Shown: one piece after another, positions 51,529-60,549 of the stretch
Layout: every line of letters begins with the position of its first letter
Numbering within the stretch: the first letter of the stretch is position 1
Source: Alistipes muris
Lineage (GTDB): Bacteria > Bacteroidota > Bacteroidia > Bacteroidales > Rikenellaceae
DNA: 64,000 nt
Direction: 5' to 3'
NCBI RefSeq assembly: GCF_943193205.1
Contig: NZ_CALPDD010000001.1
Coordinates: 124,001 to 188,000 of the forward strand
Notes under the pieces: generated by a model
Database searches by the model: none
The model's input: the letters and a program-made list of their open reading frames with translations, nothing else
Told to the model about the DNA's origin: nothing
Made by a program: the position numbers and the translations under genes

Positions 51529-54450
51529 ATGAGAAAAATACTGCTTACTACCCTGCTTACGCTGGCGGCCGCGGCGGCTTCCGCCCAACGCAAAGGCGCC
51601 GTCACGGCTACGGTCCTCGACGCCGAAACGGGCGACATGGTACCCGGTGCCGTGCTGACGGTGGCGCCCGTGGCCGCACCGGACAAACAGCAACATTTCA
51701 TGTCGGCCTACAAAGGGGCCGTTTCGATGCCGTCGCTCGCCTACGGCGAATATACGCTGTCGGTGTCGTTCCTCGGCTACAACAACTACGAAACGACCTT
51801 CACGGTAGCGGCTCCCCGGCAGAATCTGGGCGAAATACGGCTCAGGCCCGGTGTGGAAATCGAAGCCGTGGTCAAGGAAGCCAAGACGCTGCGCACCTCG
51901 CAGAAAGGCGACACGGTGAGCTACAACGCCGGGGCGTTCAAGGTGGTGGCCGACGCCGATGTGGAGGGACTGCTGAAGAAGATGCCGGGCATCACGATTA
52001 CGGACGGAGCGGTCGAAGCGCAGGGCGAGGAGGTGAAGAAAATCTTCGTCGACGGCAAGGAATTCTTCGGCGAAGATGTCACGACGGCCATCAAGTCGCT
52101 GCCTGCGCAGGCGGTGGACCGCATCGAAGTCTACAACAAGCTGAGCGATGCCGCGGAATTTTCGGGCATGGACGACGGCGAGGGCTACAAAGCCATCAAT
52201 ATCGTCACGCACAAGAACATGCGGCAGGGGCAGTTCGGCAAGTTCTACGCCGGACTGGGCTACGACGCCGACACCAAGACCGGGGACCGCTTCAAGTATC
52301 TGGCGGGCGGCAACGCCAACATTTTCAGCGGCGACAGCCGCATATCGGTCATCGGGCTCTTCAACAACGTCAACCAGCAGAATTTCTCGTTCGAGGACAT
52401 TCTGGGCGTCTCGGGCAATACGGGCGGCGGACGCCGCGGCGGCGTGGGCCAGTACATGGTGCGGCCGCAGAGCGGTGTGGCGACGGTCAACGCCGTCGGA
52501 GTGAACTATTCCGACACGTGGGGCAAGAGGGACCAGGTGACTTTCCAGGGCAGCTATTTCTTCAACAACACCCACACGGAAAACGAATCGACCGTGGAGA
52601 AGTGGTACGAAACCCCCAGCATCGACACCCTGTCGACCCGCGGAAGTTCCGACACGCAGGCTTACAACCACCGCTTCAATGCGCGGCTGGAATGGAAAAT
52701 ATCGCCGAACCACAATCTGATGATCCGGCCGGGATTCAGCTTCCAGTCCAACGACCCGCTGAGCCGGACGACAGGCTGGCAGTACGGCGAGAGCGGCTAC
52801 TCCCCGACCGACAACTTCAGCAAGAGCGCCCGCTCGGGCTACAACGTCCGGACGAACGCCATCTATCGCGCCAAGCTGGGCAAACCAGGCCGGACGATAA
52901 CCGTCGACGGGATGTTCCGCTATTCGGACTTCACCAACAACTCGAACTCGTATTCCAACGTGGCGCCCGTATTGCCATTGCGTCCTGATGGTGCCGATGC
53001 ACCGTGGGGATGGGATGCGGATTCCTACACGCAGCTGCGCTACCTGCGCAGCATGGCCCCCTCGTCCACGCTGGCGCTGCGCGGCGAGTTCACCTACACG
53101 GAACCCGTGAGCAAGTTTGCGCAGCTCTCGTTCCAATATCGGGCGGCCTACGACCACCAGGAGCGCGACAAGAAAAGCTATGAAACGGGCGCCGACTTTT
53201 CCATCGCCGGAATCGCCCCGATGCCTGCGCTTTCCAACACCTACGAAAGCAACTACCTGACCCAGCGCGTCGGACCGGGCTTCCGCTACTCCAAGGAACG
53301 CAATACGTTCGTGGCCAACGTCTACTATCAGCGTTCGTCGCTCGACGGCCAGGTGATGCAGACCGATGCGGAGAAAATCAGGCACAACTACGACAACGTG
53401 CTCTATTTTATGATGGGACAGCTCAATATCAACCGCGAAAACTCGCTGCGCCTTTTCGTATCGTCCTACACGAACAATCCGGAAGTCACCCAGCTGCAAA
53501 GCATTTTCGACATATCCGATGCGCAATATATTTCGAGCGGTAATCCCGGCTTGAATCCGTCGTACAACCACCGTGTCAACTTCCACTACACCAATTCCAA
53601 CGTGGAGAAAGGCCGCACGTTCATGTGGATGTTCTCGATGCAGGCGGCGTCGAACTACATCACCAACGATGTGCGCTACAACGGGACGGTGGAGATTCCG
53701 GGTGTCGATGCCAACTACTCCTACCTCCAGTATTCGCGTCCGGTCAACATGAGCGGCTACTGGAACCTGATGACCCACGTGAGCTACGGTTTCCCGATAG
53801 GCTTTCTGAAGAGCAACTTCAACGTCATGGCGGGCATCATCTACTCGCTGACCCCCAGCCGGATAGACGGCAAGCGCAACGAAACGGGCAACATGGGCTA
53901 TAATTTCCGGGCCGTGCTGGGCAGCAACATTTCGGAGAACGTAGACTTCACCCTTTCGTGGAACGGCACCTACAACGAAGCCAAGAACTCGCTGGATGCG
54001 GCGGCCGGCAAGAACCGCTATTTCAACCACTCGGCGCAGGGCAATCTGAAAGTGGTCTTCCCGCTGGGCTTCACCCTCACGGCGAGCGCCGCCTACACGC
54101 AGTATGTCGGCTTCACGAACAACTACAACGACGACTATCTGCTTTGCAACGCATGGATCGGCAAAAAGGTGTTCCGCAACCAGCGCGGCGAAATCATGAT
54201 CGGTGTCAACGACATCTTCAACCAGAACAAGTCGTTCGTCCGCACGGTGGGCTCGGGTTGGACGCAGAACGCCACCAACAGCGTGGTGGGCCGCTACTAT
54301 ATGGTGCAGTTCACCTATAACCTGCGCCACTTCGGCAAGAAAGGTTCCCGCGACATCAAGGACTACGACGGCATGGCCCAGCCGACCCGGCGCGGGGCAG
54401 GTCCCGGTGCGGGCGGTCCTCCTCCGGGTGCGTTCCACGGTCCGAGATAA
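51529..54450 (+). CDS. Large TonB-dependent-receptor-like outer-membrane barrel (OMP_b-brl_3 type)
   Basis: 973 aa from MRKILLTTLLTLAAAAASAQ. Residues about 22-105 are a carboxypeptidase-regulatory-like domain (AVTATVLDAETGDMVPGAVL). A plug-like domain follows (LLKKMPGITITDGAVEAQGE, KIFVDGKEFFGEDV, DRIEVYNKLSD). The rest is a long beta barrel with aromatic strand ends, ending in a Gly/Pro-rich tail (GAGPGAGGPPPGAFHGPR). This type lacks a typical TonB box and SusD partner. It is likely an outer-membrane transporter or envelope protein under LytTR control (inferred). Confidence 0.86.
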   Translation: MRKILLTTLLTLAAAAASAQRKGAVTATVLDAETGDMVPGAVLTVAPVAAPDKQQHFMSAYKGAVSMPSLAYGEYTLSVSFLGYNNYETTFTVAAPRQNLGEIRLRPGVEIEAVVKEAKTLRTSQKGDTVSYNAGAFKVVADADVEGLLKKMPGITITDGAVEAQGEEVKKIFVDGKEFFGEDVTTAIKSLPAQAVDRIEVYNKLSDAAEFSGMDDGEGYKAINIVTHKNMRQGQFGKFYAGLGYDADTKTGDRFKYLAGGNANIFSGDSRISVIGLFNNVNQQNFSFEDILGVSGNTGGGRRGGVGQYMVRPQSGVATVNAVGVNYSDTWGKRDQVTFQGSYFFNNTHTENESTVEKWYETPSIDTLSTRGSSDTQAYNHRFNARLEWKISPNHNLMIRPGFSFQSNDPLSRTTGWQYGESGYSPTDNFSKSARSGYNVRTNAIYRAKLGKPGRTITVDGMFRYSDFTNNSNSYSNVAPVLPLRPDGADAPWGWDADSYTQLRYLRSMAPSSTLALRGEFTYTEPVSKFAQLSFQYRAAYDHQERDKKSYETGADFSIAGIAPMPALSNTYESNYLTQRVGPGFRYSKERNTFVANVYYQRSSLDGQVMQTDAEKIRHNYDNVLYFMMGQLNINRENSLRLFVSSYTNNPEVTQLQSIFDISDAQYISSGNPGLNPSYNHRVNFHYTNSNVEKGRTFMWMFSMQAASNYITNDVRYNGTVEIPGVDANYSYLQYSRPVNMSGYWNLMTHVSYGFPIGFLKSNFNVMAGIIYSLTPSRIDGKRNETGNMGYNFRAVLGSNISENVDFTLSWNGTYNEAKNSLDAAAGKNRYFNHSAQGNLKVVFPLGFTLTASAAYTQYVGFTNNYNDDYLLCNAWIGKKVFRNQRGEIMIGVNDIFNQNKSFVRTVGSGWTQNATNSVVGRYYMVQFTYNLRHFGKKGSRDIKDYDGMAQPTRRGAGPGAGGPPPGAFHGPR

Positions 54451-54461
54451 CGTGCTGCGAG

Positions 54462-54489
54462 AAAACCCCGCCTGCCAGGCGGGGTTTTT
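54462..54489. terminator. Bidirectional terminator between the barrel gene and the export operon
   Basis: 12-bp stem AAAACCCCGCCT/AGGCGGGGTTTT, 3-nt loop, flanked by A-run and T-run. It serves both convergent units. Confidence 0.92.
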
Positions 54490-54508
54490 CTATGGAGGGA
54501 AAGGTGCT

Positions 54509-55729
54509 TTACTTTTCCGGAGCGCTGCACGCGCAGCCGCCCTCGCGGCGGATGACCAGGTGGATGCCGATGCACGCCAGCCCGCCGTAGATGACAGCCA
54601 GGATGACCAGCGCCTTGATTTCGGCGAAGACCTCCGAGAGCGAGGCCCCCATGGTCTGGATGCGGATGAACGCGTTGACGCCGTGGCTGCTGGGGAATAG
54701 CTGTCCGAACTGGAAAAGCCAGTCGGGAATGCCCTCGCGCGGATACGACACGCCGCTGAGCATCAGCAGCGGAATGGAAGTCCACAGCAGGAACAGCAGC
54801 GAATTCTCGCGGTAGCGGAACAACGTCGACACGGCGATGCTCAAGCCGATGCACGCGGCCATGTAGACGGCCATGAACAGCAGAATCGTGCCTGTGGCGC
54901 CGTTCATCGGATAATGGAACAGCCGATAGTGCAGCCCGAGGATGTAGAAACACGTCACGGCGTAGAGCGACGCGTAGACCAGTCCGCGTCCCAGCACGAT
55001 GGGCAGCGTCGACATGTGCCGCCGCCCCGCCGGACAGAGTTTGTGGTAGAGCCCGTGTTCGCGCCAGGTGCCGCCGATCATGCCGATGCCGATGAGCATG
55101 GTCTGCTGGATGATGACCATGATGATGGCGGGCATGACGAAGGTGCCGTAGCCCAGGTAAGGGTTGAAAATGTTGCGGGCCTGGTAGATGACGGGCTGTG
55201 TGGTGGCCTGCGCCTGCGGGATGTTGGCCCCTTTGGCTATCAGCCGCTGGAACTCGACCATCGCCCCGGTGTTGCCGATAGTGGTCACCACCTCCTGGAA
55301 GACCTGCCTGTACATCAGAAAGTAGCTCGCGTCGCAGTAGATGGCCACAACGGCCTGCTGTCCGCCGAGCAGTTTTTCCTCGTAGTCCGACGGAATGTAG
55401 ACGATGCCGTAGATTTCGCGGTCGAAGAAGAGCTTCTTGGCCTCCGCCATGTCGGCGGGCTGATAAGCTACGTAGGTATTCGGCCCGGCGTTGAAGGTCT
55501 CGGTCAGCGCGCGGCTCGTCGAAGTCCGGCTCAGGTCGATGACACCGATGGGCACGTTGCGCAGGACCTGCGGCGCGTAGGCCAGCGAATAGGCCGTGGC
55601 GTAGATAAAGAGCGCGAAAATCAGAATCAGCATGACGCCGCCGTCCGAGAAAATCGTGCGGTATTCGTTGGCCATGACGGCGCGCAGCTGCTGACCGTAG
55701 GATTTGAGTTGTCGTGCGAAACGGTTCAT
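54509..55729 (-). CDS. ABC-2 type transport permease (second of two)
   Basis: 406 aa. TM1 near residues 34-50 (LILIFALFIYATAYSLAY) is followed by a long extracytoplasmic domain of about 150 residues, then five C-terminal helices (MPAIIMVIIQQTMLIGIGMI, LLFLLWTSIPLLMLSGVSYP). It resembles the YhhJ/YbhS-type permeases. The Cys-rich tail GGCACSAPEK is unusual. It begins 1 base after the other permease stops and is last in the operon. No ATP-binding cassette gene is in the operon or window nearby. Confidence 0.85.
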   Translation of the reverse strand: MNRFARQLKSYGQQLRAVMANEYRTIFSDGGVMLILIFALFIYATAYSLAYAPQVLRNVPIGVIDLSRTSTSRALTETFNAGPNTYVAYQPADMAEAKKLFFDREIYGIVYIPSDYEEKLLGGQQAVVAIYCDASYFLMYRQVFQEVVTTIGNTGAMVEFQRLIAKGANIPQAQATTQPVIYQARNIFNPYLGYGTFVMPAIIMVIIQQTMLIGIGMIGGTWREHGLYHKLCPAGRRHMSTLPIVLGRGLVYASLYAVTCFYILGLHYRLFHYPMNGATGTILLFMAVYMAACIGLSIAVSTLFRYRENSLLFLLWTSIPLLMLSGVSYPREGIPDWLFQFGQLFPSSHGVNAFIRIQTMGASLSEVFAEIKALVILAVIYGGLACIGIHLVIRREGGCACSAPEK

Positions 55730-55730
55730 G

Positions 55731-56906
55731 CTACGATTTCCCCCAGAATTTTTCTTCCGTGCAAAGACGTCTCAGACGCCGCAGGCACAGAAACGGTAAG
55801 ACGATGAAAAGCGCCATGCACCCCAAGTCGGGCAGCGAACAGCGGGCCGGAGCCCCGCGCAGCATCTGGTCGACGAACAGGTCGGTGTAGTAGGTGAACG
55901 GAAAGAGCTTGCTCACCGCGCGCATGACGGGGTACATGGCCATAATCGGGAACGTCAGTCCCGAGAAGGTGAAGGCCAGCACCGAATAACCTCCGCCCAG
56001 CGAGAGCGAAAGACGCAGGTTGGCCATGATCGAGACAATCAGCACCGAAATGGACTGGTAGCTGAGAATGAACAGCAGCGTACCCGTCAGAATCAGCGTG
56101 AAACTGCCGTTGAGCGGCACGCCCACCACCTTGAAGATGATGACGAACATGACCAGCGACAGCAGGAACATGATGACGGTGACGGGAAGCATCTTGCCCA
56201 AGAGCGCCGCTCCCATCGAATCGTCGGCCGACGCGAGCCACTCGCGGGCTGTGCCGTTCTTGAGTTCCGTGCCGATGGAAAAGACCGTCACCATGACGAT
56301 GAAGATAAGCAGCATCATCGGCATGAAGCTCGGCGACAGATAATACCCGTAGTTGATATAGGGGTTGAACAGCACGTGCTTGTCGAACCGCACGGGCTGA
56401 AGCTGCGCCATCGCCTGCCGCTCGGTAAGGCCCTGCTTGGTGAGCAGCTGAATCTGGATGCCGGCCGAAAACATGGTCACGGCGGTCTGTATGTCTTTCG
56501 ACAAGAGACCGTTGACCGTGATGTTCGAGCCCGAAATGTAGGCTTCGATATGGGTCTGGCTGTTGCTCAGAATGTTCTTCTCGAAGAACGCCGGAATCTG
56601 CACGACGGCCGAAATACGCCCCTCGCGCATGAGCCGTTCGCCCTCGTCCATCGACTGGATGCCGTAGGCGACCAGCGCCGTGGGGGTCTCCTCGATCATC
56701 TGGGTCACCTTGCGCGAGAGGGTCGAGCGGTCCTGGTCGAGGACCGCTATGGGAATGTCGCGCGCCACGCCCTTCTGGAAAAGGACGGCGAAGAAGACGA
56801 ACGAGAGGAGCGGCAGCAGAAACATCAGCACGAAGTACATGGGCTGGTGCGTCAGCCGTCGGAGTTCGCGCCCGAGTGCGTCGCGGGTATTGCGCAGGAA
56901 GCCCAT
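55731..56906 (-). CDS. ABC-2 type transport permease (first of two)
   Basis: 391 aa. MGFLRNTRDALGRELRRLTH leads into TM1 (FVLMFLLPLLSFVFFAVLFQ). The extracytoplasmic domain includes IPIAVLDQDRSTLSRKVTQM, and C-terminal helices include MPMMLLIFIVMVTVFSIGTE and the FTFSGLTFPIMAMYPVMRAV segment. The pair forms the two half-permeases of a MacB-independent ABC exporter of the YbhFSR/YhiI type. It starts 3 bases after the HlyD-type gene. The substrate is unknown. Confidence 0.86.
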   Translation of the reverse strand: MGFLRNTRDALGRELRRLTHQPMYFVLMFLLPLLSFVFFAVLFQKGVARDIPIAVLDQDRSTLSRKVTQMIEETPTALVAYGIQSMDEGERLMREGRISAVVQIPAFFEKNILSNSQTHIEAYISGSNITVNGLLSKDIQTAVTMFSAGIQIQLLTKQGLTERQAMAQLQPVRFDKHVLFNPYINYGYYLSPSFMPMMLLIFIVMVTVFSIGTELKNGTAREWLASADDSMGAALLGKMLPVTVIMFLLSLVMFVIIFKVVGVPLNGSFTLILTGTLLFILSYQSISVLIVSIMANLRLSLSLGGGYSVLAFTFSGLTFPIMAMYPVMRAVSKLFPFTYYTDLFVDQMLRGAPARCSLPDLGCMALFIVLPFLCLRRLRRLCTEEKFWGKS

Positions 56907-56909
56907 GCC

Positions 56910-57899
56910 CTACTTCTCGAATTGATCCCAGTCGACCAGCACGCTCATGCCCGGGCGCAGGGTCATGACACCGCCCACGGGGCGGGCCTTGACGGCGAAG
57001 GTGCGGATGTCGAATCCGCCCTGCGTGCGGGTGGCGGCCCAGGTGGCGAAGTCGGCCTGCACGGCGATGTAGGTCACCTCGAATTCGGTGTCGTAGCCGA
57101 GGGCCGGAATGTAGCCTGTCATGCGGGTGCCGACCTTGATATGGGGCAGCAGGGTCTCTTTCACGTTGAAAGTCACCCACATGTCGCTCGTGTCCAGAAT
57201 GGCTACGACCGGGTAGCCGCTCCCGACGAGTTCGCCCTGCTCGGCGATGATGGTCGATACTTCGCCCGTGACGGGTGAGTAGACCATGGCATCGTTGATG
57301 TAGGATTCCACCTCGTTCACGGCCCCTTCGGCTTGGCGGACTTTTGCGGCGGCCGCTTCCTTGTCTTCCTTGCGGGCGCCGTCGCGGGCCATCGTATATT
57401 GGGCCTTGGCGGCCTGCGCCGTGGCTTTCATCGCTTCGTAGTTGGCCGAAGCCTCGTCCAGCTTCTGCGCCGGGACTACCCCCTGGTCGTAGAGGTTCTT
57501 GACGCGTTCATAGGTCTTGCGGGCCAGCTCCAGCCCGGCCTGCGCCTTTTCCCACATGTTCTGCGCCGCTTCGATTTGCTGGGTGCGGGCTCCTGCGACA
57601 GCTGCGGCGTCCAAAGCCGATGCCGCGCTTTTGACGGCTTCGGCCTGCTGGAGCTTGGCGTCGAGCTCGGGCGTCGAGAGCACGTAGAGCAGCTGTCCCT
57701 TTTCGACGCGTTCGCCCTGCGACACCTTCATGCAGTCGATGCGGCCGGGGACTTTCGACGAGGCTTTGTAGGTCGTGCACTCCACCGTGCCCTGAATCAG
57801 CATCGGCGTGTGTTTGGTCAGATACCGGCTGATGAGCACCACCGCGAGGATGATGACCACGGCGGCGGCGATGATGGCGATAATGTTCTTGCGTTTCAT
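56910..57899 (-). CDS. HlyD/YhiI-type membrane fusion protein
   Basis: 329 aa. A single membrane anchor (IIAIIAAAVVIILAVVLISR) is followed by lipoyl half-motifs (KVPGRIDCMKVSQGERVEKG, VYSPVTGEVSTIIAEQGELV) around an alpha-helical hairpin of about 120 residues (AEAVKSAASALDAAAVAGAR, RVKNLYDQGVVPAQKLDEAS). It bridges the ABC-2 permeases to the TolC-like duct. It is second in the operon, 12 bases after the tolC-like stop. It has no lipobox, unlike the RND adaptor at 18281. Confidence 0.9.
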   Translation of the reverse strand: MKRKNIIAIIAAAVVIILAVVLISRYLTKHTPMLIQGTVECTTYKASSKVPGRIDCMKVSQGERVEKGQLLYVLSTPELDAKLQQAEAVKSAASALDAAAVAGARTQQIEAAQNMWEKAQAGLELARKTYERVKNLYDQGVVPAQKLDEASANYEAMKATAQAAKAQYTMARDGARKEDKEAAAAKVRQAEGAVNEVESYINDAMVYSPVTGEVSTIIAEQGELVGSGYPVVAILDTSDMWVTFNVKETLLPHIKVGTRMTGYIPALGYDTEFEVTYIAVQADFATWAATRTQGGFDIRTFAVKARPVGGVMTLRPGMSVLVDWDQFEK

Positions 57900-57911
57900 A
57901 TCAATCTGTTT

Positions 57912-59363
57912 TTATTTCTTGTCGAAATGGATGGCCCGGGCGTTGTCGCGGCGGGCATAGGAGGCGTATTCTTCGCTGATGCCGGCCGCTTCGAGCAGCT
58001 GGGCCAGCAGTTTGTCGTAGTTGAAAGCCGCCTGCAGCCGCTCGGTCCGCACGCCTGCGAGATTCAGCTCAGCGTCGATGAGGTCCGACGACGAGGCCAT
58101 GCCTTCCAGGAAAGCGGCGTTTTTCATGCGCAGATACTCCTCGGCGAAAGTCAGCGACGCGTCGATGGAGGTCATCTGGTTGCGGTAGTTGAGAAGCTGG
58201 TTGTAGAGCTGTTCGACCAGCACCGAAATATCCTTTTCGGCCTTGTTCTGCAGCTCGCCGACCCGGCGCACCGTCTGCTTGGCCGCCGAGTATTTGTATT
58301 CGCGGTTCAGACCGTCGAAAATCTTGAAGTTGACTCCTACGCCCACGGCCCAGCGGGGAACGATGCCCGTGACCTGGTAGTTGTAGAACGAACCGCCGCC
58401 CATGGCCACCACCTGCGGCATGAAGTTGCTGCGCTGGAGCTTGACGCCCTCCTGTGCGAGGTCGTGCTTCAGGGCGACCTGGTTGAGCAGGGGGTTGTAC
58501 TTGGCGGCGAGGTCCTGGTAATAGCTCAGCTCCTCGATGCGGTCGACGATGAACATGGAAGTCAGCGGGAGCGTCTCGCCGCTGCGGTTGAGCGTATTCT
58601 GCAAGGCGCTCGAAATGGTCTGTGCCTGCAAGCGGGCGTTGGCCAGCTCGCGCTCGGCTTCGGCCATCTTGAACTCTACGTAGAGCCGTTCGCTTTTGGC
58701 AATCATGCCGTTTTCCTCAAGCGCGATGGCGTCTTCCAGGTGCTTCCGCACGCCGTCGACCACCTGCTGCCGGACGTCGACCACCTGCAAGGCCAGCGAA
58801 AGGCCGAAATAGCGCTCGACGAGCTCCGAAACCAAGGCGTTGCGCGTCTGGTCGCCCTGCGCGACGGCGGTGCGCTCCTGGATTTTGGCGGCGCGGCTCG
58901 CGGCGTTGATTTTACCGCCCAGCCAGATAGGCAGGGTCACCTGACCGCCGACGGTGCCGAGACTGCGGTCCTGTATCTTGAGAAACCAATCGGCGTTGAG
59001 CATCGGGTCGAGGAGCTGCTGAATCTGCGGAATCATCTGCGGCGGCACCAGCCCGCTGCCGAGTATCTGCCCGGCGAAGCCCTTGACGGGAGTTTTCATT
59101 TCGTTGAAATCGAACCCGATGTCCTTGCCCAGGTAGGCATAGGCCCCCACCACGTTGATCTGCGGCATGCGCAGACCGATGGTGGCCCGGCGTTCCTGGA
59201 CGGCGGCCCGCTCTTCGTATTCGGCCGCCCTGACGGCGGGGTTGTCCGCGAGCGTGGCCGCAATCGCCTCTTCGAGCGAAAGCGCGGCGGGCTGCTGGGC
59301 CGGCGCAGGCGCCAGCAGGAAGAGCGCCGCTGCCGAAAGGAGGGTCTTGAGTGCTGTTCTCAT
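57912..59363 (-). CDS. TolC-family outer-membrane efflux protein
   Basis: 483 aa from MRTALKTLLSAAALFLLAPA; the frame runs on to a TTG at 59375, but the ATG fits the signal peptide (cleaved after APAQ). There is no lipobox. OEP repeats are visible: SLEEAIAATLADNPAVRAAE near 30-49 and RYFGLSLALQVVDVRQQVVD later, then the second repeat with FAEEYLRMKNAAFLEGMASS. It is the first gene of the export operon, below a consensus -7 box, and forms its outer-membrane exit duct. Confidence 0.9.
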   Translation of the reverse strand: MRTALKTLLSAAALFLLAPAPAQQPAALSLEEAIAATLADNPAVRAAEYEERAAVQERRATIGLRMPQINVVGAYAYLGKDIGFDFNEMKTPVKGFAGQILGSGLVPPQMIPQIQQLLDPMLNADWFLKIQDRSLGTVGGQVTLPIWLGGKINAASRAAKIQERTAVAQGDQTRNALVSELVERYFGLSLALQVVDVRQQVVDGVRKHLEDAIALEENGMIAKSERLYVEFKMAEAERELANARLQAQTISSALQNTLNRSGETLPLTSMFIVDRIEELSYYQDLAAKYNPLLNQVALKHDLAQEGVKLQRSNFMPQVVAMGGGSFYNYQVTGIVPRWAVGVGVNFKIFDGLNREYKYSAAKQTVRRVGELQNKAEKDISVLVEQLYNQLLNYRNQMTSIDASLTFAEEYLRMKNAAFLEGMASSSDLIDAELNLAGVRTERLQAAFNYDKLLAQLLEAAGISEEYASYARRDNARAIHFDKK

Positions 59364-59385
59364 AGGATTTGTCAATTGTGGGAAG

Positions 59386-59393
59386 CAAATATA
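59386..59393 (-). promoter_or_regulatory. -7 element of the TolC/HlyD/ABC-2 operon
   Basis: The minus strand reads TATATTTG, 22 bases before the ATG at 59363. Confidence 0.75.
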
Positions 59394-59478
59394 GCAATAT
59401 ATCGGATATGTTTTTCTCCGATAGGCATTTTAGAACATTTTTAGGTCCTTATGGGTGTAAATCTGCGACCGTTCGCCG

Positions 59479-60549
59479 TTACAGATGGGCGTTTGCGGCG
59501 CGCACCTCGTCGGCCAGCTCGGGCCGGAACCGGACGTCGACACCCGCTTCGCGCAGGGTCAGCGCTCCGCGGCAGCATGCGAAGCGGTCGGGTTCGTAGA
59601 GAGCGAACGCCACGTGTGCGAAGCCGTGGCGCAGAATCAGCTGCGTGCAGCTTTCGGGTTCGCTGGCCCGCTGCGAGCAAGGTTCCATCGAGGAATAAAT
59701 CGCCGCGCCGCGGAGGTCGGCGCCTGCCGCCAGCGCCTTGGCAATGGCTTCTTGTTCTGCGTGGTGCGTCGGCGAGGTCTCGTGGGTGTAGCCGCGGAAA
59801 ACGGCACCGTCGCAAGCGACAATAATCGCGCCGACGCAATAGGACGTTGCGCAGGGCGTGCATTTGCGGCTCTCTGCGACCGCCATGCGCAGATAGTGGA
59901 GGTCGGTTTCGGCGGTGTCGGGCTTCAGCTGCCATTGGGTCACTTCCATGCCGCCGAAGCGTTCGTGCTTGCAGGGAATGTCGCTGGAGGGGGCGAAAGC
60001 GAAGTGCGCCCTGCCCTCCTCGCCGAGCCGCAGCGCCGGATTGACGGCCAGACGCAGGGTGTCGGCCATGCCCTCGGCGAGGAACATGCGGAGCACGCGG
60101 GCGCCGCCCTCGACGAAAAGCCGCCGGATGCCGCGCTTCTCCAATTCGGTGACGATGGCGCGGGCCGATAAGGGCGTGTCGGCTGGAATGACTTCAGCAA
60201 CGCCTTTCAAATGGGGCAGGCCGCGGGAGGAAAATACGTAGATGTCGGCGTCGCCCTCGGTGAAGAAGCGCATCGACGGGTCGAGGTTCCCGGAGGATGT
60301 CAGCGTGATTTTCGCCAGGTCGGGCCGCAGTCCGAGCTCCGTGCGCCGACGGCGTGCTTCGGGGTCGCGAAGCAGCAGGGCCGGGTTGTCGCGGCGCAGG
60401 GTTTCGGCCCCGGCGAGAATTGCGTCGTGTTCGGCCCGGAGCCGATAGACTTCGGCCATGTCCTCGGGCGTCGAAACCAACAGCCGCCGGGGCGTGCGGT
60501 CGTCCATGAAGCCGTCGGCCGTGACGGCAGCGGAGAGGGTTACGAACAT
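59479..60549 (-). CDS. RibD-like enzyme with reversed domain order (reductase then deaminase)
   Basis: 356 aa. Standard RibD has the pyrimidine deaminase first and the reductase second. Here residues 1 to about 212 are the RibD_C/DHFR-like reductase (LSAAVTADGFMDD, ILAGAETLRRDNPALLLRDP, LFVEGGARVLRMFL at 144-157). Residues about 215-345 are the zinc deaminase: HAE at 263-265, PC at 290-291, and the second Cys at 301. The spacing between the two cysteines is one residue longer than the usual PCxxxGRTPPC pattern. It probably deaminates and reduces the ARPP-type riboflavin intermediates, but a related reductase/deaminase substrate is possible. It overlaps the metallophosphoesterase gene by 10 bases. 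Confidence 0.82.
   Translation of the reverse strand: MFVTLSAAVTADGFMDDRTPRRLLVSTPEDMAEVYRLRAEHDAILAGAETLRRDNPALLLRDPEARRRRTELGLRPDLAKITLTSSGNLDPSMRFFTEGDADIYVFSSRGLPHLKGVAEVIPADTPLSARAIVTELEKRGIRRLFVEGGARVLRMFLAEGMADTLRLAVNPALRLGEEGRAHFAFAPSSDIPCKHERFGGMEVTQWQLKPDTAETDLHYLRMAVAESRKCTPCATSYCVGAIIVACDGAVFRGYTHETSPTHHAEQEAIAKALAAGADLRGAAIYSSMEPCSQRASEPESCTQLILRHGFAHVAFALYEPDRFACCRGALTLREAGVDVRFRPELADEVRAANAHL

Noticed and set aside
51490..54438. A 982-aa open frame on the minus strand opposite the large barrel gene
   Set aside because: No signal, no domain, Arg/His/Val-rich shadow of a GC-rich gene.
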